Shown: in pieces, positions 35,781 through 43,542 of the stretch
Layout of the letters: each line of letters starts with the position of its first letter
Numbering within the stretch: position 1 is the first letter of the stretch
Source: Cerasicoccus sp. TK19100
GTDB lineage: Bacteria > Verrucomicrobiota > Verrucomicrobiia > Opitutales > Cerasicoccaceae
Reading direction: 5' to 3'
Assembly: GCF_027257155.1 (NCBI RefSeq)
Contig: NZ_JAPWDU010000004.1
Span: forward strand, 124,001 to 188,000
DNA length: 64,000 nt
The notes under the pieces: generated by a model
The model's database searches: none
Told to the model about the DNA's origin: nothing
Seen by the model: the letters and a program-made list of their open reading frames with translations, nothing else
Position numbers and translations under genes: made by a program

Positions 35781-36234
35781 ATGCCGCAGTCACTTAGCCA
35801 GGTTATGGTGCATTTCGTCTTTTCGACTAAAAGATCGGCAACCATGGCTACCTCCTCAAATGCGCCCGCGTTTATTTGGCTACCTGGCCGCAATATCAAA
35901 CGACCTAGCTTGCCCTTGTCATCGAGTAGGCGGCACAGTTGACCATGTGCATCTCGCGGTAAGCCTTGGGCGTGAAACGACACAGAGCGATTGGATCAAA
36001 GAGGTAAAGTCCCGTTCGTCAAAATGGATTAAGCAAGAATGGCCAGAGCTAACATCGTTTGCCTGGCAGCGCGGATATGGCGCCTTTTCCATCAGCCCGA
36101 ATCACCTAACCGCATTGCTTGAATACATCGACCGTCGAGAGGAGCACCACCGCCATGAAACGTTCCAGGACGAGTATCTACGCTTGTTAGCGAAATACCA
36201 CATTGATTACAGCGAGCACTATCTCTGGGACTAA
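35781..36234 (+). pseudogene. Y1 (IS200/RAYT-like) transposase, frameshifted
   Basis: The family start MPQSLSQVMVHFVFSTK reads from the ATG at 35781, but the rest ('DRQPWLPPQMRPRLFGYLAA', 'DHVHLAVSL', 'WQRGYGAFSISPNH', 'YIDRREEHH') is in another frame. One extra A in the run at 35829-35832 explains the shift. Repaired length is ~150 residues, normal for this family, and the HUH motif (H-V-H) is intact. Y1 transposases of this kind move hairpin-ended DNA as single strands. It is framed by mirrored palindromic arms. Either the gene is dead or the shift is a sequence error; programmed slippage seems less likely. Confidence 0.8.
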
Positions 36235-36238
36235 CCGT

Positions 36239-36354
36239 TTGAAACCGCACCGTTGGCGCTCTAGATCGATCTACCTCAATTCCTAGGGCTGCGCTGCAGT
36301 CGCTTTGCTCCTTGCGCTGACCCTAGGCTAGGATGAAACCGCGCCGTTGGCGCT
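36239..36354. repeat. REP-like palindrome and arms, right of transposase
   Basis: An inner arm (36240, CCGCACCGTTGGCGCTC), an inverted REP copy (36282-36332) and an outer arm (CCGCGCCGTTGGCGCTG) mirror the left side of the transposase. Confidence 0.8.
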
Positions 36355-36382
36355 GATATTCGAGAAACAAAGGTCTCGTAGA

Positions 36383-36404
36383 CGGTCTTTTTTCGGCCCC
36401 ACCC
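36383..36404 (+). repeat. Second copy of terminator 3' half
   Basis: CGGTCTTTTTTCGGCCC then CACCC matches 35540-35561 with one mismatch, 843 bases apart, flanking the transposase block as direct repeats. Confidence 0.75.
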
Positions 36405-36479
36405 ATGAGGCCAAGGCCCGGAATAAATGCGTTTGCCGCTGCTCCCAACCTAACTAGCATAACTGGCAACTTTCCTAAG

Positions 36480-38486
36480 ATGACTCTAGTACGCACTTTA
36501 TCCAAACTATCCTGCTTCGCACTGGCAATCACGGCTGCCAACGTGGCCTTCGCGCAGAGCCCGAGCCAATACTCGGCAGTCGAGATCACCCAGACCGACA
36601 TTGACAACGCCGTTGCCGAAATGGATGGCATCGTCGCCGACGTGATGACCCAAACCGGCGTTCCCGGCATGGCGGTGGCCATCGTCCACAACGACGCGGT
36701 CGTCTACGCGAAAGGATTTGGCATCAAGCAAATTGGCTCGCCTGATCCAATCGACGAAAACACGGTTTTTCAAATCGCGTCGGTCTCCAAGTCGGTCTCG
36801 GCCACCATCATCGCCGCGCTCGTGGGCGATAAAGAAATCACCTGGCAAACCCCGATCGTGGAATATATGCCGGGCTTCACCTTGGGCGATCCCTACGTCA
36901 CCCAGCATGTGACCATCGGCGACATGTTCTCCCACCGCAGCGGCCTGCCCGGCCACGCCGGCGACCTGCTGGAAGACCTCGGCTTCGACCGCGAGACCGT
37001 GTTCGACCGCCTGCAATACCTGCCGCTCAAGCCGTTTCGCGCGAACTACGATTACACCAACTTCGGCCTGACCGCCGGTGGTGTCGCCGCCGCCAACGCC
37101 ATGGGCACGGACTGGGAAACCATCTCAAAGACCCGCCTCTTCGACCAACTCGGCATGACGACGGCCAGCATGAGCTTTGCAGATTTTCAGGCGCAGCCGA
37201 ACAAGGCGCTGGGCAACATTTTCCGCGATGGAACCGGCTGGGAAGCCACCCCGCAACAACGCGATCCAGACGCCCAGGCCCCGGCCGGCGGCGTCAGCGC
37301 CAACGTGGTCGACATGGCCAAGTGGCTGCGCATGGTGCTCAACGAAGGCCAGTTCGGCGGCGAAACCATCGTCGCCGCTGATCCGCTCAAGGAAGCCATT
37401 CTCCCCCAAAGCTACGAAGGCCCGCTGGCCAGCTTTGACTCTCGCCCCAGCAGCTACGGCTACGGCATTGGCATTGGCACAGACCAGACTGGTCGCGTGC
37501 GCTTCAGTCACTCCGGTGCCTTCCTGATCGGCACCGGCACGACTTACATGCTCCTGCCTTCCGAAAACCTCGGCATCATTGTGCTCACCAACGGCACGCC
37601 CGTCGGCGCCGCCGAAGCCGTCACCCAAATCTTCATGGACTACGTGGAGCTCGGCGCACCGCGCATCGACTGGACCACCGGCTACGAGCAGCTTTACGCC
37701 GCCTTCCGCGTCAACCACAGCGAGCTGGCTGACAAAAACTTTCCCACCAACCCAACGCCTGCGCCCGACCACGCCTTGCTGATCGGCAACTACCACAGCG
37801 ATTACTTCGGCGAGCTGGAAATCGTCGACGACGGCGCGGGCGGCCTCATTGCACGCCTTGGCCCGGATCAAACCGACTACGCGATCCCCCATTGGGACGG
37901 CAAGATTTTCGCCTGGTATGCCCCCGGCGAAAACGGCGTTGGCATCTCCGCCGTGACCTTCAATCAAACCGGCGAAGACAACGCCGAATCCGTCACCTTC
38001 GAGTTCCTTGATGAATACGGCTTGGGAACCTTCGTTCGCCAAAACTACACCTTTGGAGCCTTCATCGAGCGCCAGCCCGGAACGGGCGGTGAAGCGTGGT
38101 CTGACGACAAGAGCGGCATCGGCGTTGCCAATGGACTCGACTACGCACTGACCTCCGACGCCTCCTCACCGATCAGCGACATCGCCGGCCCGCAAACCAT
38201 CGCCCAGCGCGTTAGCGGCGGCGTCGATGGCAACAAGCTCGCCGTGCAGGTCCAGCTCCCCGCCAACCCGCCCGAGGAGGTCGTCTATCTCATCTACGCC
38301 AGCGACGATCTGGAGCGCGAGCATGCCGAAGTCTTGGCCACCTTTGAGGACAATCGCTGGCTCTTGGGCACAGGCTCCGTCCTGCAAAACACGCCCATCA
38401 CCGGCGTCGACACCATTCTCGACTACCAGACTATCCCCGGCCTCGACTCCCGCTTTCTCTGGCTGGGCGTCCAGCAGCGCAACTAG
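36480..38486 (+). CDS. Secreted serine hydrolase (class C beta-lactamase fold)
   Basis: 668 residues from the ATG at 36480, which yields a signal peptide ending AFAQ; the upstream frame to 36405 overlaps the duplicated terminator. The beta-lactamase domain (~45-390) has S101-V-S-K104, Y192-T-N194 and H344-S-G346 in place of KTG. Then come a DUF3471-like beta domain ('LLIGNYHSDYFGELEIVDDG') and a ~120-residue C-terminal beta region ending 'FLWLGVQQRN' of verrucomicrobial type. Likely a periplasmic or surface D-Ala peptidase or esterase rather than a resistance enzyme. Monocistronic. Confidence 0.88.
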   Translation: MTLVRTLSKLSCFALAITAANVAFAQSPSQYSAVEITQTDIDNAVAEMDGIVADVMTQTGVPGMAVAIVHNDAVVYAKGFGIKQIGSPDPIDENTVFQIASVSKSVSATIIAALVGDKEITWQTPIVEYMPGFTLGDPYVTQHVTIGDMFSHRSGLPGHAGDLLEDLGFDRETVFDRLQYLPLKPFRANYDYTNFGLTAGGVAAANAMGTDWETISKTRLFDQLGMTTASMSFADFQAQPNKALGNIFRDGTGWEATPQQRDPDAQAPAGGVSANVVDMAKWLRMVLNEGQFGGETIVAADPLKEAILPQSYEGPLASFDSRPSSYGYGIGIGTDQTGRVRFSHSGAFLIGTGTTYMLLPSENLGIIVLTNGTPVGAAEAVTQIFMDYVELGAPRIDWTTGYEQLYAAFRVNHSELADKNFPTNPTPAPDHALLIGNYHSDYFGELEIVDDGAGGLIARLGPDQTDYAIPHWDGKIFAWYAPGENGVGISAVTFNQTGEDNAESVTFEFLDEYGLGTFVRQNYTFGAFIERQPGTGGEAWSDDKSGIGVANGLDYALTSDASSPISDIAGPQTIAQRVSGGVDGNKLAVQVQLPANPPEEVVYLIYASDDLEREHAEVLATFEDNRWLLGTGSVLQNTPITGVDTILDYQTIPGLDSRFLWLGVQQRN

Positions 38487-38593
38487 CCGAAGCCGAATGG
38501 TGAGTCGTGAGTATCGTTTTCACTGAACGATATAGTGGCTTGGCCTGTCAAAGAATCGGCAACCCGTAACAACTTGCCGGACACCAAAAGGGT

Positions 38594-38753
38594 AGCGCGG
38601 ACCGTCTCGGTCCGCAAGGATCCCGGGGCAAATCGCAGGTTCACGCCCAAGCTCAATTCGCCAAAGAGCGCTAAGCGAACACAATTCGCCATCCAGCTTC
38701 CACGAACTCAGTGGCTCTTCTGCCACCGCTTGCGGATCGAGACGATCCGCGCC
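38594..38753. repeat. Inverted repeat pair, CGGACC-GTCTC-GGTCCG type
   Basis: Each arm is itself a hairpin: GCGGACCGTCTCGGTCCGC (38596-38614) and GCGGATCGAGACGATCCGC (38732-38750), in inverted orientation around ~115 bases. Confidence 0.7.
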
Positions 38754-38781
38754 ATCTTTGCCGCTTCTCAGCAACGCTGCA

Positions 38782-38863
38782 CTGTAGGGCTCGCGCTCGC
38801 GCGATGCCGCCATTGCCTCGCCTCCAACAGGGTGCGGCATCGCACAAGCGCGAGCCCTACAAG
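38782..38863. repeat. Inverted repeat pair, TGTAGGGCTCGCGC type
   Basis: Left arm 38782-38810 (TGTAGGGCTCGCGCT...GATGCCGC) and right arm 38834-38863 are reverse complements with 2-3 mismatches over 29 bases and a 23-base spacer: a MITE-like foldback. Confidence 0.8.
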
Positions 38864-38910
38864 CCAACCGGCCCCTTCGGAACGCATGAACACCCAACCC
38901 AAGCGACTAA

Positions 38911-38969
38911 GCCAACCGAAGCAACTGAGCCAACCGAAGCAACTGAGCCAACCGAAGCAACTGAGCCAA
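38911..38969 (+). repeat. 18-bp tandem repeat, three perfect units
   Basis: GCCAACCGAAGCAACTGA repeats at 38911, 38929 and 38947, with partial units on both sides. A multiple of three keeps any frame open, which explains the spurious open frames here. Confidence 0.9.
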
Positions 38970-38984
38970 AATAGCGTTTCCTAT

Positions 38985-39145
38985 ACCTTTGTTTCGAAAA
39001 AGCCCTATGCTGTGTTTCCAAAAAGCCTACTGGGTCTTTTTCAAAAAGCAGCATGCTTTGTTTAGAAAAAGCCACTACTGTTGTTGCCGCAACATAGCCA
39101 CTGTTGTTGAGGCAACACAAGTAGTGTTGTTTCAGAGAAACCGCA
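38985..39145. other. A+T-rich hairpin cluster upstream of TIR-like gene
   Basis: Four loosely repeated 'TTT(C)NAAAAAGCC' words are followed by small hairpins: AAAGCA-GCA-TGCTTT, TGTTG-CCG-CAACA (39082-39094) and TGTTG-TTGAGG-CAACA (39102-39117). The last two are enclosed by CACTACT (39073-39079) and AGTAGTG (39120-39126), giving a three-way-junction shape. Could be a structured RNA or a recombination site. Confidence 0.4.
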
Positions 39146-39433
39146 GGCGTTGTTTTTCCGTGACCAGTGAACGCAGCTAGCGAACGCATAAAGCCTTTCG
39201 TTCTCCGCTCCTTATACGATCATTCACGCTCACTTCCAGCCCCCTCAAGCATAGCAATAAAGCTACGAACTGGAATGCTAGCCACTACCATGATAAACTG
39301 ACTCCTATCATGCTGAAACCTTGACGAACACAACCTTTACGACCACTCTCAAGCCATGACACACGCCTGCAATCCACCCAGTTCGTAAGTTTGGAGGTGT
39401 GATCAATCATACTCTTCGTCAAAAGAAGGAAAA

Positions 39434-40354
39434 ATGTATAATCTATTAGTTGCATATGGAAATGATTATTGGGAAAAGAGTCCTGCCACTATTCCCAAAG
39501 AGCGGTTTCTTGAATACACTGATGAAATAACCAAGGATAGATTCAAGAAACTAACACAGGAGCTCATAGATGAAATCAAAGAATTTCCTACTTTGTTCAT
39601 GTGTGAAGGAGAGAAGTCTCCAACTATAATTGGCAGAATTACAGATATAAAAGTTAGAGAGGCCGAACTCAGAATTTACTTTGAAGAATCCGAGCATCTA
39701 TCTCGAATCGAAACCGGCCTAATAGCAGAACATGCTACTGCATTGGATATATACGATTTTGAAATGAACCGCACTCATTGGGCGATAAAAGACGAAGATT
39801 TATACCATGAGTTGACGCGAGCGAATATCATATCCAAAGAGCAGCTCAGTCAAGAGAATCAAGAGAGCGGGAGTCAAATCGAAAACATCCCTCCAGAAGT
39901 TGGGAATAAATTCAACAACGATCAGATATTCATTGTCCATGGGCATGAAGACCTTGCAAAAAATGATGTGAAAAACTTTGTCACTAGTTTAGAAAAGGAG
40001 CCAATTATTCTTCACTTACAAGCAAGTGGTGGAATGACAATCATAGAAAAGATTGACTACTATTCAAACGTTGGGTTTGCTATTGTTCTATATACAGAGT
40101 GTGATGTTGGGGCTAAAAGAAATTCATTGGTATTTAAAAGGAGAGCTCGACAGAATGTTGTATTCGAGCATGGATATCTAATTGGTAAAATTGGGCGCTC
40201 AAGGGTTGTCGCATTAGTCAAAGGGGATGTTGAAACCCCAAATGACGTTAGCGGTGTTGTTTACGTTAAAATGGACAAAGAAGAAAATTGGAAAGTCGAA
40301 ATCAAGAAAGAGTTGTTAAGCTGTGGATACATAAAAACCACTAGCAAACCGTGA
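39434..40354 (+). CDS. TIR-like (CAP12 type) putative defence protein
   Basis: 306 residues, visibly A+T-rich with codon use unlike its neighbours. The C-terminal domain (~163-298) fits the CAP12/PCTIR nucleotide-binding TIR family: 'QIFIVHGHEDLAKNDV', 'LQASGGMTIIEKIDYYSNVG', 'FAIVLYTECDVGA', 'RARQNVVFEHGYLIGKIGRS' and 'ALVKGDVETPNDVSGVVYV'. E205 or E245 could be the catalytic glutamate of an NAD-cleaving TIR. The N-terminal part (~45-125: 'FPTLFMCEGEKSPTIIGRIT' ... 'NRTHWAIKDEDL') is a domain I have seen with this TIR type but cannot name. No nucleotide cyclase, Argonaute or phage gene is adjacent. Likely a horizontally acquired abortive-infection effector. Confidence 0.8.
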   Translation: MYNLLVAYGNDYWEKSPATIPKERFLEYTDEITKDRFKKLTQELIDEIKEFPTLFMCEGEKSPTIIGRITDIKVREAELRIYFEESEHLSRIETGLIAEHATALDIYDFEMNRTHWAIKDEDLYHELTRANIISKEQLSQENQESGSQIENIPPEVGNKFNNDQIFIVHGHEDLAKNDVKNFVTSLEKEPIILHLQASGGMTIIEKIDYYSNVGFAIVLYTECDVGAKRNSLVFKRRARQNVVFEHGYLIGKIGRSRVVALVKGDVETPNDVSGVVYVKMDKEENWKVEIKKELLSCGYIKTTSKP

Positions 40355-40877
40355 GAGAATAACCAAGTAAGCATCATCTCCTCAGTTCCCCTACTCAAAC
40401 ACCCTATGCTTGTCTTTTTTTCCGAGTTCTGGAAACCAAAGACAATGGAATGAAACAACTCGTAACAAGGCAGTAGGGTCGAATCCGTTACGCGCACTGC
40501 GTGATTCACTTTGACGTTAAGCACAATCTTCCCCAACTGCTCCTTCGCGCCTTTGTGTCTTCGCGTGAGATTCTCTAGGCAAGATTGGCGCGAGAGGACG
40601 TGACAACGCCAAGCGCACCTGTCAGGCAAATTTCACACCGCAATTTGCTTTCTTACAGCATACGCTTTGGCTTTCTTACCATTGGCCGTTTCACTCGCCC
40701 CCCCGTATCCGGCCTTGACCTAACACGTGCATCGTTTTTGCTGATTTTCACGGAATAATTTACCCTGTGTTCCGCTCAAATTATTGAAACCAACCACCTG
40801 AACCGTTGTCTTGGAAAAAGCGTGCCTGCTTTGGAAGAGGCAGGGCGTTCAGGATTAACCGAAATTTTTATCCAGCT
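40355..40877. other. Gap between TIR-like gene and Bat operon
   Basis: 523 bases without a convincing gene. Near 40535-40575 it carries a word-like stretch (CTTCGCGCCTTTGTGTCTTC) resembling one arm of the inverted repeats at 24060 and 63215, without a partner. Upstream motif B (40747-40769) is near the right end. Confidence 0.6.
40747..40769. promoter_or_regulatory. Upstream motif B, before the Bat operon
   Basis: CGGAATAATTTACCCTGTG preceded by TTTCA matches motif A at 1885-1909 closely. It lies ~110 bases before the moxR start. Confidence 0.4.
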
Positions 40878-41870
40878 ATGTCCGCTTCCTCCCTTTCAGA
40901 AGTCAATGAACGCGTGAAAGAGGCCTCCGCCTGGGTCCCGCAATTGCGACAGGAGATCGCGAAGGTCATCGTCGGCCAGCAATACCTGGTTGACCGCCTT
41001 ATCGTCGGCATTTTGGCCAATGGCCACGTGCTGCTCGAAGGTGTCCCCGGCCTCGCAAAGACTCTCTCCGTCCGCACACTGGCCAGTGCGATCCACGCCG
41101 ACTTTTCGCGCATCCAGTTCACGCCCGACCTGCTGCCCGCCGACATCGTGGGCACGCTCATTTACAACCCGCAAAAGGGCGAATTCTTCACCAAGAAAGG
41201 CCCGGTCTTCGCGAACATCGTCCTCGCCGACGAAATTAACCGCGCGCCGGCCAAGGTGCAGTCCGCCCTGCTCGAAGCCATGCAGGAGCGCCAGGTAACG
41301 CTCGGCGACGAGACGCACAAGCTGCCCGCGCCGTTCCTCGTTCTGGCCACGGAAAACCCGATCGACCAGGAGGGCACCTATCCGCTGCCCGAGGCGCAGG
41401 TTGACCGCTTCATGCTCAAGCTGAAGATCGGCTACCCGACCCGCGCCGAAGAACGCCAGATCCTCGACGCCATGGCCTCGACCGCCCCCAAGATGGACAT
41501 CACGCCCGTCATCACGCCCGAGCAGATTCTCGAAGCGCGCAAGGTCGTCGACGAAATTTACATCGACGAAAAGGTCCGCGACTACGTGGTCGACCTCGTC
41601 TTTGCAACCCGCAAGCCGAGCGACTACGGCCTACAGATCGACAACTTTGTGCAGTTTGGTGCCAGCCCGCGCGCCACGATCGCCATCACCCTCGCCGCCA
41701 AGGCTTGGGCGTTCCTCAACGGCCGCGGCTATGTGACCCCGCAGGACATCAAAACGATCGGCGTTGACGTGCTCCGCCACCGCGTCATCCCCTCCTACGA
41801 AGCCGAGGCGGAAGACTTCACCAGCGAGCAGCTGGTCGCGAAGATTTTGGAAACGGTTCCCGTTCCGTGA
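40878..41870 (+). CDS. MoxR-family AAA+ ATPase of the Bat operon
   Basis: 330 residues from the ATG at 40878 (MSASSLSEVNERVKEAS); a longer frame from 40806 adds a basic stretch not typical of MoxR. 'IVGILANGHVLLEGVPGLAK' holds the Walker A, 'VLADEINRAPAKVQSALLEA' the Walker B, and 'ATENPIDQEGTYPLPEAQVD' sensor 1. MoxR ATPases act as chaperones for co-encoded VWA proteins. First gene of the operon; an inverted-repeat element lies between it and the next gene. Confidence 0.93.
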   Translation: MSASSLSEVNERVKEASAWVPQLRQEIAKVIVGQQYLVDRLIVGILANGHVLLEGVPGLAKTLSVRTLASAIHADFSRIQFTPDLLPADIVGTLIYNPQKGEFFTKKGPVFANIVLADEINRAPAKVQSALLEAMQERQVTLGDETHKLPAPFLVLATENPIDQEGTYPLPEAQVDRFMLKLKIGYPTRAEERQILDAMASTAPKMDITPVITPEQILEARKVVDEIYIDEKVRDYVVDLVFATRKPSDYGLQIDNFVQFGASPRATIAITLAAKAWAFLNGRGYVTPQDIKTIGVDVLRHRVIPSYEAEAEDFTSEQLVAKILETVPVP

Positions 41871-42011
41871 GGAAAAAGGAAAAAGATTAAAGGAAAAAGG
41901 GAACGGCAGCAGAGTGCACTGGAAAAATCCAAAGCACACGTCACAAGCCAAACCTTCTTCCTATCCATGACTCTGAAACTTTAATCTTTAATCTTTTTAC
42001 TTTAATCTCCC
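41871..42011. repeat. Purine-rich inverted repeat element inside the Bat operon
   Basis: Left arm 41871-41901 (GGAAAAAGGAAAAAGATTAA...) starts on the base after the moxR stop; right arm 41979-42011 (CTTTAATC...CTCCC) ends 1 base before the next start codon. The arms are imperfect reverse complements around ~77 bases. It fills the whole gap and leaves the DUF58 gene without a clear ribosome binding site. Confidence 0.65.
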
Positions 42012-42012
42012 A

Positions 42013-42936
42013 ATGCCCTCCACCAGTGAAATGTTGCGCAAGGTGCGCCAGATCGAAATCCGGACGAATCGACTCGTTACGGACTCTCTGACTGGTGCCT
42101 ACCACAGCGTGTTCAAGGGGCGCGGGATGGACTTCGAAGAAGTCCGCGAATACGCGCCCGGCGACGACGTCCGCGCGATCGACTGGAACGTCACCGCGAA
42201 GATGGACCGCCCGTTCATCAAGCAATTCCGCGAAGAGCGCGAGCTGACCATCGTGCTCATGGTCGACCTGTCGGCCTCGGGCGCTTTTGGCTCGCTGGAC
42301 GAATCCAAGCGTGAGCTCGCGGCCGAAATCGCCAGCGTCCTTGCCTTCTCCGCCACCAAGAACAACGATAAGGTGGGCCTGCTGCTCTTCACCGACGAGG
42401 TCGAGCAATACATCCCGCCGCGCAAAGGCCGCCAACACGTGCTGCGCGTGATCCGCGAAATCCTTTTCCACGAGCCTCGCCACACCGGCACGAATGTCGT
42501 CAAGGCGCTGGACACCGTGAACCACATGATCAAGCGCAAGGCCATCGTGTTTCTGCTGACGGACTTTCTGCAAGGCCCCGACGGCCGCTTGCCCACGCCC
42601 GAGGAACGCCAGGGCGACGACCTTTTCCGCGCACTCGGCATCACCAATCGCCGCCATGACCTGACGACGATTCTGATCTCCGACCGCCGTGAAGTCGAGC
42701 TGCCCGACATCGGCATCATCTCGCTGGAAGACGCCGAGACCGGCCAACTGGTCGACATCGATACCAGCAGCGCCAAGGTCCGCCAGCTCTACGCCAAGCA
42801 AAACCGCGAACGCATCGCCGGGCTGCATCGCGGCCTGCGGCAAGCCGGCGTCGGCGCCCTCCCCGTCACCACCGGTGAGCCTTACGTGAATAATCTTCGC
42901 CGCTACTTTGAATCCCGCAGCCAAAGGAGACACTAA
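42013..42936 (+). CDS. DUF58 protein of the Bat operon
   Basis: 307 residues, no signal peptide. The DUF58 hallmark 'GRGMDFEEVREYAPGDDVRA' followed by 'IDWNVTAK' is present, then a VWA-like half ('IVLMVDLSASGAFG', 'VFLLTDFLQGPDGR'). DUF58 proteins pair with MoxR ATPases; function unknown. The weak translation signal upstream may be caused by the inverted-repeat element. Confidence 0.93.
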   Translation: MPSTSEMLRKVRQIEIRTNRLVTDSLTGAYHSVFKGRGMDFEEVREYAPGDDVRAIDWNVTAKMDRPFIKQFREERELTIVLMVDLSASGAFGSLDESKRELAAEIASVLAFSATKNNDKVGLLLFTDEVEQYIPPRKGRQHVLRVIREILFHEPRHTGTNVVKALDTVNHMIKRKAIVFLLTDFLQGPDGRLPTPEERQGDDLFRALGITNRRHDLTTILISDRREVELPDIGIISLEDAETGQLVDIDTSSAKVRQLYAKQNRERIAGLHRGLRQAGVGALPVTTGEPYVNNLRRYFESRSQRRH

Positions 42937-43542
42937 GTGAACTTTGCATCGCAAATTAACTTTGTCCGGCAAAGCTTAACGGCATTTATCCTGACCGCGC
43001 CCGCCATGGCCTTCGCCCAGGAGGCGACCGGCCTGCGCCCGATGCGCGGCCTGCGCCCCACCTCCTACTGGGAGCAAAACTGGCCGTGGATCACGGCGCT
43101 CATTGTCGTGGCAGTCATTGGGCTGATCGTGCTCACCGTCTGGCTCGCCAAGCGCAAGCCGCCCGCGCGCACGCTCTCCCCGGCCGAAGAGGCACGCCTG
43201 CGCCTGGGCGAAGCATCGAGCCTCGCCAATGGACAGGATGACAAGGCGTTTTCCGTCACCGTCTCCGACGCGCTGCGCGTTTATCTGGAGCGTGCCTATG
43301 CCCTGCGCGCGCCGGAGCAAACGACCGAAGAATTTCTCCAACACGCCAAGCAAAGCAACCGCCTGCCCGGCAAGTCGCTCGACACGCTCGCGAAGTTCCT
43401 CGAGCTTTGCGACCTGGCCAAGTTCGCCCAACACGCCTTTGGTGATGAAGAGCGCCAGGACCTCCTCAACACCGCGCGTAACTTCGTGGACGAGGCCGAG
43501 CAGCGCAACCAACCCGCAAGCAAGGAGGCTGTCGCGACATGA
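42937..43542 (+). CDS. DUF4381-like membrane protein of the Bat operon
   Basis: 201 residues from a GTG that follows the upstream TAA immediately, with AAAGGAGA as ribosome binding site. A signal peptide-like segment (~13-28, ending AMAFAQ), one TM helix (~48-70, 'WITALIVVAVIGLIVLTVWL') and a cytosolic helical domain ('LRVYLERAYALRAPEQTTEE') follow. It overlaps batA by 4 bases (ATGA). Two tandem palindromes related to ACTTTGC-N3-GCAAAGT form its first 12 codons. Confidence 0.8.
   Translation: MNFASQINFVRQSLTAFILTAPAMAFAQEATGLRPMRGLRPTSYWEQNWPWITALIVVAVIGLIVLTVWLAKRKPPARTLSPAEEARLRLGEASSLANGQDDKAFSVTVSDALRVYLERAYALRAPEQTTEEFLQHAKQSNRLPGKSLDTLAKFLELCDLAKFAQHAFGDEERQDLLNTARNFVDEAEQRNQPASKEAVAT
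42941..42979. repeat. Palindrome copy 3 and a relative, at a gene start
   Basis: ACTTTGC-ATC-GCAAATT (42941-42957) is followed by AACTTTG-TCCGG-CAAAGCTT, both in the first codons of the DUF4381-like gene. Confidence 0.65.

Larger units (their letters stand above)
38487..39433. other. Gene-poor, repeat-laden stretch
   Basis: 947 bases without a convincing gene. It holds two successive inverted-repeat pairs (38594-38863), an 18-bp tandem repeat (38911-38969) and an A+T-rich hairpin cluster (38985-39145). Open frames across it consist of repeat-encoded low-complexity residues. The last ~250 bases before the TIR-like gene show no recognisable feature apart from high A+T. Confidence 0.7.

Noticed and set aside
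35781-36234. Programmed -1 frameshift in the transposase
   Set aside because: The site is only four A residues in a CTAAAAGA context, with no classical heptamer and no obvious stimulatory hairpin; a one-base insertion is simpler.
38911-38969. Possible CRISPR array
   Set aside because: Units are contiguous without spacers; no cas gene in the window.
38535-39189. Open frames across the repeat region before the TIR-like gene
   Set aside because: They translate an 18-bp repeat (a multiple of three) and hairpins; no start signal or family pattern.
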